A stretch of 64,000 bases of DNA from Mycolicibacter terrae (GCF_010727125.1 NZ_AP022564.1:3596001-3660000); one strand, 5' to 3'. Counted from the first letter of the stretch, positions 1-8,564 are shown. The notes: generated from the letters alone by a model not told the origin. Program-made: numbers and translations.

Positions 1-342
1 CAGGGTGTCCCAGTCCGACAGCGGGCGCCCCCAGAATTTCTCGGTGAACCCGGCGAAGCCCTTGGGTGCGGCCCATACGTTGTTGACCAGCAGGTCCAGC
101 CGGCCCTCCTGTTCGTCGGCGATGCGGGCGAACAACGCGGCGATCTGGGCGTCGTCGCGGTGATCGCACGGCACGGCGACGCCGCGCCCGCCGCGTTCGG
201 TGACGCTTCGGGCGGTCTCGCCCAGCGGGCCCTCCCGCCGCGCGGTGACATAGACGGTCCAGCCGGCCGAGCCCAGCGCCAGCGCGACGCCCTTGCCGAC
301 GCTGCGGCTGGCGCCGGTGACCAGGGCGACACGTGCGCTCAT
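1..342 (-). CDS. Short-chain dehydrogenase/reductase, 3' part cut by window edge
   Basis: The 5' part of an SDR-family NAD(P)-dependent oxidoreductase, about 114 residues, runs off the left edge. The ATG is at 342-340. Near the N-terminus is the Rossmann glycine motif TGASRSVGKG (about residues 9-18), and near the edge is NNVWAAP, the SDR 'NNAG' element. The catalytic Tyr/Lys lie outside the window, so the substrate cannot be inferred. The upstream SnoaL-like gene stops one base before this start, so the two genes are almost certainly co-transcribed and translationally coupled. The SDR call is firm from the two motifs; the specific reaction is unknown. Confidence 0.85.
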   Translation of the reverse strand, partial: MSARVALVTGASRSVGKGVALALGSAGWTVYVTARREGPLGETARSVTERGGRGVAVPCDHRDDAQIAALFARIADEQEGRLDLLVNNVWAAPKGFAGFTEKFWGRPLSDWDTL

Positions 343-343
343 C

Positions 344-817
344 TCAGGCCTCCACCACGGCGTCGACCAGCGGGCGGACCATCGACCACAGCTGGCGGAA
401 ATGGCTGCGTGACATCTTCCAGATTCCGTCCTCGATGACGTAGTCGTCGTCGTATTCGCCGGTGAGCAGTCGCTCGGTGCGCTCAATCAGGTTGAGCTGC
501 CGAAACTTCAGCGTCCAGCGGCCACTCGCCCGGCCGGGGCCGGTGATGGTGATGTCCGGGTGCATCGCGTGGTGCATGTCCAAGATGACGTGTTTGCCGT
601 CGACGGTGTGCAGCGCGATGCGGCGAAACGTCTCGGCGATCTCATCGGCGTCGGTGAAGCCGCCCAGCGGGCCGTAGTCGACGTCGGCGCCGGACGCGAT
701 GAAGCAGGCCCGGAAGGTGTCGGGGTCCTTGGCGTCGCAGGCGCGGAAGTAGCGGTGTTTGAGGGCCTTGATCGCCTCGATCTGTTCGAGGGCTGCCAGT
801 CGCTGTTCGACGGTCAT
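344..817 (-). CDS. SnoaL-like (NTF2-fold) protein
   Basis: 157-residue protein of the SnoaL/NTF2-like superfamily, which includes small polyketide cyclases, dehydratases and ring-hydroxylating dioxygenase beta subunits. The N-terminal helix pattern (LEQIEAIKALKHRYFRACDAKD) and the later GRWTLKF and DDYVIEDGIWKMSRSHF segments are typical of mycobacterial members. The ATG at 817 is preferred over the longer reading to 850. A TANNNT -10 (TATCGT) lies six bases upstream of it, which fits a leaderless mRNA. The downstream SDR starts one base after the stop, so the pair probably acts in one catabolic or detoxifying step. The exact function is not determinable. Confidence 0.75.
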   Translation of the reverse strand: MTVEQRLAALEQIEAIKALKHRYFRACDAKDPDTFRACFIASGADVDYGPLGGFTDADEIAETFRRIALHTVDGKHVILDMHHAMHPDITITGPGRASGRWTLKFRQLNLIERTERLLTGEYDDDYVIEDGIWKMSRSHFRQLWSMVRPLVDAVVEA

Positions 818-837
818 CGTCCGACGATAGTTGTCGG
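818..837 (-). promoter_or_regulatory. Leaderless promoter with small palindrome
   Basis: Read on the minus strand, TATCGT (829-824) fits the mycobacterial -10 consensus TANNNT and ends six bases before the SnoaL-like ATG. It overlaps the imperfect palindrome CCGAC, 7 nt, GTCGG (821-837). The secreted-protein gene starts divergently only 42 bp away, so the palindrome could serve both genes. This is inference from sequence only. Confidence 0.35.
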
Positions 838-859
838 TACCCCATGCCACCGTGGGTAC

Positions 860-1102
860 ATGAGATACCTGCTCGCCGCGCTGGCGGTGTTCGGGCTGGG
901 GCTGGCCGTTCCGGCGGTCGCGTGGGCCCAGTCGCCGCCGCCGTGCGCGGCCTACGACACCTGCCAGTACATGCCCAACCCGTACTACGACGGCCCGCTG
1001 ATGCCGACCTGGAATGTGCCGAGCACCTACGGCGGCTGGACCACACTGCCGGTGATGTGCGACCCGGTGACCCCTTCGTGTCGGCAGGTCGCGCCAGGCT
1101 AG
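860..1102 (+). CDS. Small secreted Cys-containing protein
   Basis: 80-residue protein with a clear Sec signal peptide: MRY, then a hydrophobic stretch LLAALAVFGLGLAVPAV, then the cleavage-like site AWA/QS at about residues 22-24. The mature part is about 56 residues, rich in Pro, Tyr and Trp, with four cysteines (CAAYDTC and CDPVTPSC) that could form two disulfides. It resembles the many short exported proteins of mycobacteria that have no assigned role. The start is divergent from the SnoaL-like gene. The 3' end overlaps the convergent vapC stop by four bases. Confidence 0.7.
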   Translation: MRYLLAALAVFGLGLAVPAVAWAQSPPPCAAYDTCQYMPNPYYDGPLMPTWNVPSTYGGWTTLPVMCDPVTPSCRQVAPG

Positions 1103-1533
1103 ATCGCCACGAAGCCCAGATGTTCGGCGACCCGGCGCTGCGCGGCGTCTCGTGAGGCGAACCCGCGCTGCTCGCCGGGGTCCAACAGCGGCGGAACGAC
1201 CAACGCCGCGACCGCCAAGTGCCAGGCGTCCATGGCACGTAGGGCGTGCCGGCGCACCAGGTCCAAGGCGTCGTGCTCCACCTGCTGCTGCGGTGCGGCC
1301 AGCACGACGACCGCTCCGGCAAGATCGGCGTCCAGCGCCGCCAGGAGCCCCTTTTCGTCGGCACGGCCCGCGCGCGCCGCGCGAACCAGCGCGCCGGAAA
1401 CCTCGATGCGTGTCCAGGTACCGGTGACGGTGGCGATGTCAGGGTCAGCGAGCAAAGCAGTCGCCTGCTCATGACCGTCCTCGTCGACGAGATAGGCACG
1501 CGCCAGGACCGAGGAGTCCAAGTAGGCGATCAC
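1099..1533 (-). CDS. vapC: VapC-type PIN-domain ribonuclease toxin
   Basis: 144-residue PIN-domain protein. The acidic residues that bind Mg2+ in PIN nucleases are visible: D6 in YLDSS, E44 in TRIEVSG, D102 in MDAWHLAVA and probably D129 in FASRDAA. Length and motif spacing are normal for VapC, which cleaves RNA (often a tRNA or 23S rRNA loop) when free of antitoxin. The upstream antitoxin gene overlaps it by four bases (ATGA), the usual VapBC layout, so the two are co-translated. All catalytic residues are present, so the toxin looks functional. The RNA target cannot be read from sequence. Confidence 0.9.
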   Translation of the reverse strand: MIAYLDSSVLARAYLVDEDGHEQATALLADPDIATVTGTWTRIEVSGALVRAARAGRADEKGLLAALDADLAGAVVVLAAPQQQVEHDALDLVRRHALRAMDAWHLAVAALVVPPLLDPGEQRGFASRDAAQRRVAEHLGFVAI

Positions 1534-1826
1534 GGCCTTTCGCGTTCCTCGTCGAGCAGACGGTCAAGCTGCGCTCCGAGGCCACGAGTCGAGGCGATGG
1601 CCCGCTGTCGGCGGGCCGCACTCACCGGGCGTGCGGTCACCGTGTGCAGCGCGCCGGATGCGGCCGCGGCGGCGCGCACCTGCGCGCGGCGGTCACCGGA
1701 ATCCGCTTCGGCCGCCGCATCGAGGATCTGGGTGGCCAACGCGTTGAGGCTGCGGCCCTCCCGCGCCGCGCGGGCCATCAGTCGGTGGTGCAGGTCCTCG
1801 GGAACCCGCAGCAGGAGCTGCTTCAT
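1530..1826 (-). CDS. vapB: VapB-type ribbon-helix-helix antitoxin
   Basis: 98-residue antitoxin whose N-terminus (MKQLLLRVPEDLHHRLMARA, then GRSLNALATQIL) is a ribbon-helix-helix/FitA-type DNA-binding domain. The Ala/Arg-rich C-terminal half would wrap the toxin. The ATG at 1826 is chosen because the RHH strand begins immediately after it; the eight residues upstream in the longer reading are not part of the fold. It is four-base coupled to vapC. VapB-VapC complexes normally bind their own promoter, so autoregulation is expected. The 186 bp upstream show no other gene. Confidence 0.85.
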   Translation of the reverse strand: MKQLLLRVPEDLHHRLMARAAREGRSLNALATQILDAAAEADSGDRRAQVRAAAAASGALHTVTARPVSAARRQRAIASTRGLGAQLDRLLDEERERP

Positions 1827-2012
1827 ACCACCAATGATAGCAAGAGCCATGCGATGATATCACGCTCTGGAATTCGAGCCGACGCCGGCGCCGCATGCTT
1901 GGTTCTCGACGACGACGAAGTTCGTCCGGTTTCCCATGCCGCCTCCATTCGGTTGGCGCAGAGTTTGGCGCAGACGGCTCGGCCCGAGTAGTCACTGGGA
2001 AAGCCGTGAGCG

Positions 2013-3656
2013 CTACCCGATTCCCAACTTCCGCGCCAAAGCCGGTCCGCCCACCTCGGCGATGAAGTCCGGGTCACCGCAGACCACGAGTTCATCCCGG
2101 GCCCGCGACAACCCGACGTAGAGCCGTTCTCGGGCCCGTTCGATCGGCCCGCTGGCGTCCACGACGAGCACCACTGCCCGGCGCTCTAATCCCTTGAAGC
2201 CCAGCACATGTCCGTAGAAGACCTGATCGGCATCCCAGAAACTGTCCCAGTAGGCCTGGTCGCCCTGCTCCTGGCGGGCGACCTGCTCGGGGTGGCGGCT
2301 ACCGGTGGTCAGCAGCACCACGTCCTCGGGACGCCAGCCGTCGTCGAGCAGCTTCTCGACCTGATCATCACCAGTGTTCACCGCCTCTTCGCGACGGCAC
2401 GGCACGAACCGCACCTCCGGCCCGTCGGCGCCCAGGAACCGGATCGGGTGGTCCACCAGCGGCTGAAACGTGGTGGCGATCTGGCGGGTGTTGCGCAGGT
2501 TGCGGTCCAGCACCAGCGAGACCAGCGGCACCGGCGGGGTGCCCTGCCGGTCGAAGACCCGCTGGCCTTCGTCGCTGAACACGAACAGCCCGCCCTCCTC
2601 GTCGTCACGCAGCGAGGCCAGCACCGGATCCCACCAGGCGTCGGCGAAGTCCTGCGCCTCGTCGACCACCACCGCGTCGAACCGTTGGCCGTCATCGAGG
2701 TTCTCCGCCAACGCCAGCATCTGCTGCGGAAGCTGCTCCTCCCAGAACCGCACCGAATCCGCTGAGTGGCTCGGCCCGTCGGGTGCGCCCCACGCCACGC
2801 CCAGTGAGTGGAATTCACCGACGTAGGCGGGCTGCTGGCGGCGGCGCCACGCCCCGGTGAGGCGCTTGAGGTAGGAGGCCAGCCCGTGCGAATAGCACAG
2901 CAGCGCAACACGTTTCCCCTCGGAGGCGAGCCGTCGGGCCTGCTCGACGGCCAGGTAGGTCTTGCCGCTGCCGGCGCTGCCGCGCACCTGTACCCGGTTC
3001 AGTAGCCGGATCGCTTCCAGGATCACGGCCTGCTGTTCGGTGAGGGCGTCGGCGGCGCTGTCGTTGGCCAGGGCGCGGGCCACCACATCGCGCTGCGGCA
3101 GCCCGCGACCGCTGAGCGCGGTGCGGAATTGGTCGATGCCGTCGGCGGTCAGCAGCGGGCGGTCCAGCTCCTGGCGGATGAGCACGTGTCGCAGCTTGGA
3201 CACCAGCTGCGGCAGGTCATTGCGGTCGATCACCTTCCAGCGCGGGCACTCCGGCAGTTCGAAGTCGTCGGGCAGCTCGGTGTGCGGCAACGCCACGATG
3301 TGATCCCAGCGCGGCCGGTCCTGCGTCCAGCGCGGGTCGTGCTCGATGTAGTCCCGCAGTGCGTAACAGGCCTCGCGCGCCTGGCGTACCGGTTCGATGC
3401 GGTACTCCCGGCCGCCGCGCAATTGACGCCACCCGGCCCCGTCGTGCCAGACCTCACCGCCCTTGACCTCGATGCTGATGATGCCGGCACCCTCAATCGC
3501 GACCACGAAGTCGATCTCGTGGTCCTTGAGATGGTCGGTGACGCGCTGACCGGCGACCACCACGTCGCCGTCTTGCAACTGGTCGATCAGCGCCTGGTAG
3601 ACGTGGCGCTCGGAGGGGCTGGCGAATCGCGGATGTTCGGGGAGGGAAACCGGCAC
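2013..3656 (-). CDS. NERD-domain SF1 (UvrD-like) helicase
   Basis: 547-residue protein. Residues about 10-130 form a nuclease-related (NERD) domain: HEIDFVVAIEGAGIISIEVKGG contains the D and ExK of a PD-(D/E)xK-like fold. An SF1 helicase core follows, with Walker A RGSAGSGKTYLA (about residue 230), Walker B VVVDEAQDF, and C-terminal YVGLSRARDELVV (motif VI). Such NERD helicases occur alone or in defence islands and are thought to process DNA; the cellular role is not established. Genes on both sides are spaced away, so it is probably monocistronic. The domain call is firm; the function is open. Confidence 0.85.
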   Translation of the reverse strand: MPVSLPEHPRFASPSERHVYQALIDQLQDGDVVVAGQRVTDHLKDHEIDFVVAIEGAGIISIEVKGGEVWHDGAGWRQLRGGREYRIEPVRQAREACYALRDYIEHDPRWTQDRPRWDHIVALPHTELPDDFELPECPRWKVIDRNDLPQLVSKLRHVLIRQELDRPLLTADGIDQFRTALSGRGLPQRDVVARALANDSAADALTEQQAVILEAIRLLNRVQVRGSAGSGKTYLAVEQARRLASEGKRVALLCYSHGLASYLKRLTGAWRRRQQPAYVGEFHSLGVAWGAPDGPSHSADSVRFWEEQLPQQMLALAENLDDGQRFDAVVVDEAQDFADAWWDPVLASLRDDEEGGLFVFSDEGQRVFDRQGTPPVPLVSLVLDRNLRNTRQIATTFQPLVDHPIRFLGADGPEVRFVPCRREEAVNTGDDQVEKLLDDGWRPEDVVLLTTGSRHPEQVARQEQGDQAYWDSFWDADQVFYGHVLGFKGLERRAVVLVVDASGPIERARERLYVGLSRARDELVVCGDPDFIAEVGGPALARKLGIG

Positions 3657-3707
3657 GCGGATGAGACTGCCACGCCTACCGGCGGGTGCCCCGGATTCGT
3701 GTCGAAA

Positions 3708-3842
3708 TCAGCACATCCGGCCGGCGAAGAACGCCGACGAAACCAGGCCGACGCACAATGCCACCGTCGTCTGGCCCATCAGGCCGGCGCCGATGGTCGC
3801 GGTGGCCGCGGTGATGCCCAAGGTGCTCAAGAAAGCCGTCAT
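3708..3842 (-). CDS. 44-aa hydrophobic small protein
   Basis: A 44-codon reading frame on the minus strand starts with ATG at 3842 and ends in TGA at 3710-3708. A near-perfect Shine-Dalgarno AGGAGG sits eight bases before the ATG, which is the main reason to believe it. The peptide is Ala/Gly/Thr-rich and hydrophobic (MTAFLSTLGITAATATIGAG, then LMGQTTVALCVGLVSSAFFA) and could form one or two membrane helices, ending in a Cys. It lies alone between the NERD helicase start and the P450 stop. No family is recognised. Confidence 0.45.
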   Translation of the reverse strand: MTAFLSTLGITAATATIGAGLMGQTTVALCVGLVSSAFFAGRMC

Positions 3843-3952
3843 TACCGTAGCCTCCTGTGGTAAGCGTCACATCCAATTTTCAACGTGGCCTACACCACAT
3901 CATATGTCGGCGTGAAAAGCCAGTCCATGCCGACGCACCACAGAGCAGGGGT

Positions 3953-5239
3953 TTACCGAAGTCCACGAACGTGGACGATCAGGCCGTCGCGCGGCTGCAG
4001 GGCGGCATAGCCACCGGCACGAATACGCTGGTCAGGCAGGGTCAGCTCGGTTTTGGCCAGCAGCCTGGCCAGCATCACGGTCAACTCGGCGGTGGCGAAA
4101 CCCGACCCGATGCAGCGGTGTGTTCCACCGCCGAACGGCAGGAACTCATACGGCGCCGGCCGGCGGTAGAGCGGGGAGGCGGGGTCCCACCGGCGCGGCT
4201 GGAAGTCCAACGGGTCGGCCCACAGCTCAGGAAGTCGGTGGGTGACATACGGGCTGAACACCAGGGTGCGTCCGGCGTGGATGCGCCGGCCGGCGAACGT
4301 CAGGTCGCGGGTGACCTTGCGCGCGGAGATCACCGCGGGCGGGTAGAGCCGCAGCGTCTCGTGCACGACACCGTTGAGGTAGGTCAGGGCGTTCAGATCG
4401 GCGGCATCCGGCGCCCGCTCCCCTGCCACGCTTTTGACTTCGGCGGCGGCGGTCTCCCACACCCCGGGAGTGCTCAGCAGGGTGTAGACCACCCAGCCCA
4501 TCGCCGCGCTGGTCGTTTCGTAGCCGGCAGCGATCAGCGAGACGACCTGGTCGCGGATCTCGTCGTCGCGCAACGCCTGCCCGTCCTCGGTGCGGCCGTT
4601 AATCAGGGTGGTCAGCACGTTGTCGTCGGCGTCGGGATGGGCTCGGGCGCGGGCGATCTCGGCGTAGATCAGCTCATCGACGCGGGCCTTGGCGGCCATC
4701 GCGCGCCGCCACGCCGGGGAGCGCAACCGTTGCTCGGCCCGCAGCACCTGGGGCAGTCGGCTGGTCAGGTCCATCAGCGGTTGCAGTTGCTCGCCGAGGA
4801 AGTCGGTGTGCCCGGCCATGCGCTGGCCGAACAGTGATTCGATGGCGCTGCGCCGGATCGCCGAGCGCAGCTGCGCGAAGATGTCTACCGGGTCGCCGGG
4901 GCGCCAGGAGTCGATGACGGCGTCGGCGTTGGCCGCCATGATCTGCAGATAGTTGGCGATGTGGCGGTGGTGGAATGCCGGTTGGACCAGGCTGCGGCGG
5001 CGACGGTGATCGGCCCCGTCGCTGACGATCAGCGCGGTCGGCCCATCGATGGGCACCAGCACCTGAAAGGCCTCCCACCAGTTGAAGGCGTCGGAGTTGG
5101 CGAAGACGAATTTGTTGGCCTGGGCGCCGAAGAGGTAGACGTAGCCGTGGCGGCCGATCCCGGCGTCGACCATCGGGCCGCGGCGGCGGTGCAGCGCCAG
5201 CAGCGCGTCGCCGGGTCGGTAACGCACCGGGTGGGTCAT
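3953..5239 (-). CDS. Cytochrome P450
   Basis: 428-residue soluble bacterial P450 monooxygenase with all landmarks. The I-helix oxygen-binding segment AGYETTSA is at about residue 236, the ExxR motif ETLRLYPP at about 290, and the heme-ligand loop FLPFGGGTHRCIG has its Cys at about 376. GGGTHRCIG is a normal class-I signature. The P450 is the last gene of a four-gene operon (DUF2182, DUF1326, flavoprotein reductase, P450), 21 bp after the reductase stop, so that reductase is a plausible electron donor. No ferredoxin gene is seen. The substrate is unknown. Confidence 0.95.
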   Translation of the reverse strand: MTHPVRYRPGDALLALHRRRGPMVDAGIGRHGYVYLFGAQANKFVFANSDAFNWWEAFQVLVPIDGPTALIVSDGADHRRRRSLVQPAFHHRHIANYLQIMAANADAVIDSWRPGDPVDIFAQLRSAIRRSAIESLFGQRMAGHTDFLGEQLQPLMDLTSRLPQVLRAEQRLRSPAWRRAMAAKARVDELIYAEIARARAHPDADDNVLTTLINGRTEDGQALRDDEIRDQVVSLIAAGYETTSAAMGWVVYTLLSTPGVWETAAAEVKSVAGERAPDAADLNALTYLNGVVHETLRLYPPAVISARKVTRDLTFAGRRIHAGRTLVFSPYVTHRLPELWADPLDFQPRRWDPASPLYRRPAPYEFLPFGGGTHRCIGSGFATAELTVMLARLLAKTELTLPDQRIRAGGYAALQPRDGLIVHVRGLR

Positions 5240-5260
5240 GGCTGCCGACAGTAGCCCGGG

Positions 5261-5983
5261 TCAGTAGCCGTAGAACTCGGATGACTTGATCGCGTCGTCG
5301 TCGACGCCGAGATCCTGCAGCAGGTCCAGCATCGCCAGCGTCATCGGCGGCGGCCCGGCCACGTAGTAGATCGGGCTGGTGAGGTCTGGCAGATGCCCCT
5401 TGAGCAGGTCGGCGTCGATGACACCGGTCTGGCCCGACCACGGCTGCGCCGAGGCGGCCGGGTCGGTCATGGTTGCGATCAACCGGTAGGGCGGATGCGA
5501 CTGTTGCAGCTCTTCGAGTTCGGGCAGGAACGCGGCGAGTTCGGGTCGCCAGTTGGAGTAGAACAGGAAGATCGGATGCACCAATGACGCCCGCGCGGCC
5601 TGTCGCACCATCGACAGGAACGGTGTGATGCCGATACCGCCGGCGATCAGCACGGCCGGGCGGGCGGCGTCGCGGTGCAGGATCAGGTCGCCGTCGGCTT
5701 CGCTGATCTGCACCGCGGTCCCGATCGGCGCGTCACGGAGCACCTGTTTGAACGCGCTGTCCCGCAGCCGCATTGCGACCATCAACTCGGCTTCGTGCGG
5801 GGCGCTGGCGATGGTGAATTCGCGGGTCGAACCCTTGTCGTCGGTCGTCGGCGGGTCGATCAGCGTCAGCTGACACGACTGGCCCGCTTGGTAGTCATAG
5901 CCTGCGGGCCGGGCGAAATGGAACGCCATGGTGTCTTCGGCGACCAGCTCACGTCGGGTCAGGTGCGTCTCGTAGAGGTCCAC
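5261..5983 (-). CDS. FAD/NAD(P)-binding ferredoxin-reductase-like flavoprotein
   Basis: 240-residue oxidoreductase of the ferredoxin-NADP+ reductase fold. The FAD-binding barrel is seen in REFTIASAPHE (RxYS-like) at about residues 54-64. The NAD(P) domain starts at LIAGGIGITPFLSMVRQA (about 130-147), and a YYVAGPPPMT segment occurs near 205, as in flavohemoglobin-type reductase domains. It has no [2Fe-2S] domain of its own. It lies between DUF1326 (4 bp gap) and the P450 (21 bp gap), so it probably passes electrons from NAD(P)H to the P450 directly or through an unlinked ferredoxin. The partner is inferred. Confidence 0.9.
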   Translation of the reverse strand: MDLYETHLTRRELVAEDTMAFHFARPAGYDYQAGQSCQLTLIDPPTTDDKGSTREFTIASAPHEAELMVAMRLRDSAFKQVLRDAPIGTAVQISEADGDLILHRDAARPAVLIAGGIGITPFLSMVRQAARASLVHPIFLFYSNWRPELAAFLPELEELQQSHPPYRLIATMTDPAASAQPWSGQTGVIDADLLKGHLPDLTSPIYYVAGPPPMTLAMLDLLQDLGVDDDAIKSSEFYGY

Positions 5984-5987
5984 GGCG

Positions 5988-6584
5988 TCAGGAGGCGAAG
6001 CTGAACTCGGTCTGGGTCGACTGGCGGCCCCGGAACTGCAGTCCGTGTTCGGTCTCGGTCACCCGGTGCCGAATCACCTTGCCCGGGTAGGTCAGGGCAC
6101 CATAGACGTGACCGAGCGCGGTGTTGTTCAAGGTGGTGTGCGATCCGTCCTTGGCGGTGAAGCCGGCGACCTCGGCTTCGAACACCCCGTCGACCTTGAA
6201 ATATCCGCTGCCCTTGTCGACGTCGAACTCGATCGGTGCCCGGGTCGTGCCGACGATCTCTTTGACCAGGCCGGCCAAATCGGCCAGCGGCCCGCCCTCC
6301 TGGCCGGTGAAGGCGGCCACCAGCGCGTTCTGCTGGGCGTCGTCGGCGCGGTCGTCGACGATGACGAACACCCGGGTGTTGACGTCGAAGATGTTGTCGG
6401 CATGATGCCCCAGCAGTCCCAGGTTGAGCCCGGAGACGTCGACGTCGTTGATCTGGCCGCGGTCGATGTGGAACACCCAGTTGAACCCGCAGTTGTTGCC
6501 GTCGGCGTTCTCCCCGATGGTGCACGGGCACAGGGAGCGGCAGCTGCAGACCTCGGCCATCCGTCCGTTCAACTGGTATCCCAC
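5988..6584 (-). CDS. DUF1326 domain protein
   Basis: 198-residue DUF1326 protein. The defining Cys cluster CSCRSLCPC lies about 12 residues from the start and is followed by NNCGFNWVFHIDRG. The rest is a beta-rich domain (RAPIEFDVDKGSGYFKVDGVFEA). I chose the GTG at 6584 because AAGGAG sits just upstream and the family begins at about this point; longer readings to 6638 lack a ribosome site. The Cys cluster suggests metal or redox binding, but no activity is proven for the family. DUF1326 and DUF2182 proteins are often encoded side by side, as here. Confidence 0.85.
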   Translation of the reverse strand: MGYQLNGRMAEVCSCRSLCPCTIGENADGNNCGFNWVFHIDRGQINDVDVSGLNLGLLGHHADNIFDVNTRVFVIVDDRADDAQQNALVAAFTGQEGGPLADLAGLVKEIVGTTRAPIEFDVDKGSGYFKVDGVFEAEVAGFTAKDGSHTTLNNTALGHVYGALTYPGKVIRHRVTETEHGLQFRGRQSTQTEFSFAS

Positions 6585-6597
6585 GGCGATCTCCTTT

Positions 6598-7446
6598 TCA
6601 GTGGTGGTGCGTGCCGGTCGATGACTGCAGGGGTTCATACAATCCCCAGCCGGGCAGCTGGTTTCCGAACAGGCCGACCAACGCCGCCGCGGCCAGTAGG
6701 CCGATCCCCAGTGGCGTGACGATGCGCCGGCCCCAGGATGCGGTCTTCTCGATCAGCATCACCGCGGTGAGCGCCAGCATGGCCAGCACGTTGCCCAGTC
6801 CGGTGCCGAACATGATCAGCATCAACGCCCAGCAGCAGCCCAGACACGACAGGCCGTGGCGCAGCCCCAGGTTCCAGGCGCCCGCGACACCGCGGCGGTA
6901 GTGCGCGAACAGGAAGGCCCGGGGATCGCGGCACTGGGTCAGGCAGCGGTCCTTGAGCGGGGTGAGTTGGAAGACGCCGGCGATCGCGAGCACCGCGGCG
7001 AGCACCAGATGCGGCCGGGCGGCGATCCAGCTCAGCTGCTCCGGTGGCGTCCAGGCCCGCAGCACCGTCGCCACGGCGACCGCGGCCAGCGCGAACGCCA
7101 GCCACAGCGCCAGGTAGCCGGCGAGAAAGGCGGTACGCACCGCGGCGGTGCGCGGCGCGCGGGCGCTGACGACGGTGAACATCCGCACCATCGGAATGGT
7201 CGTCGGCAACATCATCGCCGCGGTCATCTCGAGCCAGGCAGCGGCCAGCAACGCAACGGAGACCGCAATGCCCGCAGCCGATTCCGGCCGGTTACCCCCG
7301 GAGATGAGGCCGTCATGGTGATGTCCGGATGCCAGCAGCGCCACCCAGCACAGCGCGGCGATCGTCCACAGCAGCCGGCCCGGGTCGCGCAACCACTCCG
7401 AGACGGCAGCCGAGGATCGGCCGGCCACCTGGTCGGATGCCACCAT
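6598..7446 (-). CDS. DUF2182 integral membrane protein
   Basis: 282-residue polytopic membrane protein of the DUF2182 family (predicted metal-binding membrane proteins), with about six to seven hydrophobic segments. Family signatures are TAAMMLPTTIPMVRMF (about residues 75-90), TPLKDRCLTQCRDP (CxxxC, about 163-176) and the double-Cys CLGCCWALM (about 202-210). The C-terminus ends in three His. It is the first gene of the operon with DUF1326, 13 bp ahead of it. The Cys and His residues make metal (for example copper) handling plausible, but this is inference. Confidence 0.88.
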   Translation of the reverse strand: MVASDQVAGRSSAAVSEWLRDPGRLLWTIAALCWVALLASGHHHDGLISGGNRPESAAGIAVSVALLAAAWLEMTAAMMLPTTIPMVRMFTVVSARAPRTAAVRTAFLAGYLALWLAFALAAVAVATVLRAWTPPEQLSWIAARPHLVLAAVLAIAGVFQLTPLKDRCLTQCRDPRAFLFAHYRRGVAGAWNLGLRHGLSCLGCCWALMLIMFGTGLGNVLAMLALTAVMLIEKTASWGRRIVTPLGIGLLAAAALVGLFGNQLPGWGLYEPLQSSTGTHHH

Positions 7447-7537
7447 CTGGGGCGCCCCTTCGCCGATGGGTTATTTGCCGAACATTACCGGATGGTCTAT
7501 TGGGGGCAGCGGCAAGGGTTTTGGTGGCGCCTCGGTG

Positions 7538-8533
7538 TTAGTGGGCGTGGGGTGCCAACGTGGCGAGCCCGGCGAAGGCTTTGTCGAGAAGCCGGTCGTT
7601 GTCGGCCATTTCGAGCAGGACGGGGTCCATCGCAACGGTGCCGCGGGCATAGGGCAGTACGTCGGGCAGCTCGCCGACGCGCACGACGAATTCGTCGATG
7701 AAGCGGCGGTAGCCCTCCAGCGGAACGTCCAGCACCCGAGCGCAATCGCGCACGACATCGGCGTGTTCGCCCGGTGCGTTGGCGCCGCGACAGCGTTCGG
7801 CCAGGCTCAGCAGTCGTTCGTGCAGATCCATCAGCCGGTGCGCGGCATGCATGATGGCCTCGGCGTCAGCGGTGCCCTCATCGGTGGGATCTCCGAACAT
7901 CCGGGTGAAGGCCGGGCTGAGCATCAACTCCTCAGCCCGGGTTATCAGCGCGAGCATCTGGTCGAGGAGGTCAACCAGGTACTGCCCCAGCTGAAGATCG
8001 GTGTGGATGCGTGGGCCTCGGTGCGGGGCGTAGCCGAGTTGTTGATCGCGCAGGCGTGCTTGCAGTGCCGCGTACCGCTGCACCAGCACCGAGACGAAGA
8101 CCGCGTACCGCCAGCAGGCCGGTCGTTCGGTCAACAGGGCGTCCAGGCCCTCGGGGGTGTAGGCGACCGCGGCGATCCGCTGCTCTTCGTCGGTGTCGTC
8201 GGCAGGGTCGTCGGCCGGGGTCGTGTCGGGGGCGAGCTGGCGCATCAGCTCGGCGCCGTCGACTCCGTAGAGGCCTCTGCTGTCACCACGCAACGCCCAG
8301 CGGTGCTGCTGGTCGGCGCGCTCCCGGAGCTCCTCGCGGCGCCGCGCGGCCACCGCCCGTTGTTCCCGGATCCATAGCGCCAGCAGGTAGCCGGCGAATC
8401 CGAGGGCGGCCAGGGCCAGGACGGCGACGCACAACCCGCCCGACCCGCACAGTGCGGCGACCAACAGCAGGGCGACGACGGGCCCGGCGCCGGAACGCAG
8501 TGCCGTGCGGGCCCTCGCGGTCAACGCGTTCAT
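7538..8533 (-). CDS. Membrane-anchored hypothetical protein
   Basis: 331-residue protein. After a short basic N-terminus come two adjacent hydrophobic segments (about residues 13-50), followed by an Arg/Glu-rich stretch (LWIREQRAVAARRREELRERA) that looks like a helical stalk. A largely helical soluble domain of about 260 residues follows. No catalytic motif is recognised. The start ATG at 8533 is used because the upstream in-frame sequence overlaps the HxlR gene and is low-complexity. The gene ends 91 bp before the DUF2182 start. No function is assigned. Confidence 0.65.
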   Translation of the reverse strand: MNALTARARTALRSGAGPVVALLLVAALCGSGGLCVAVLALAALGFAGYLLALWIREQRAVAARRREELRERADQQHRWALRGDSRGLYGVDGAELMRQLAPDTTPADDPADDTDEEQRIAAVAYTPEGLDALLTERPACWRYAVFVSVLVQRYAALQARLRDQQLGYAPHRGPRIHTDLQLGQYLVDLLDQMLALITRAEELMLSPAFTRMFGDPTDEGTADAEAIMHAAHRLMDLHERLLSLAERCRGANAPGEHADVVRDCARVLDVPLEGYRRFIDEFVVRVGELPDVLPYARGTVAMDPVLLEMADNDRLLDKAFAGLATLAPHAH

Positions 8534-8564
8534 GGCCTGCACGCTACGAGCGGGGTCGGACAGC

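Noticed and set aside
831..853. TTGTCGGTA at 831 as a fourth damage-type promoter for the secreted-protein gene
   Set aside because: After the required eight-base spacer the sequence is CACCGT, not TANNNT, so only the -35-side box matches.
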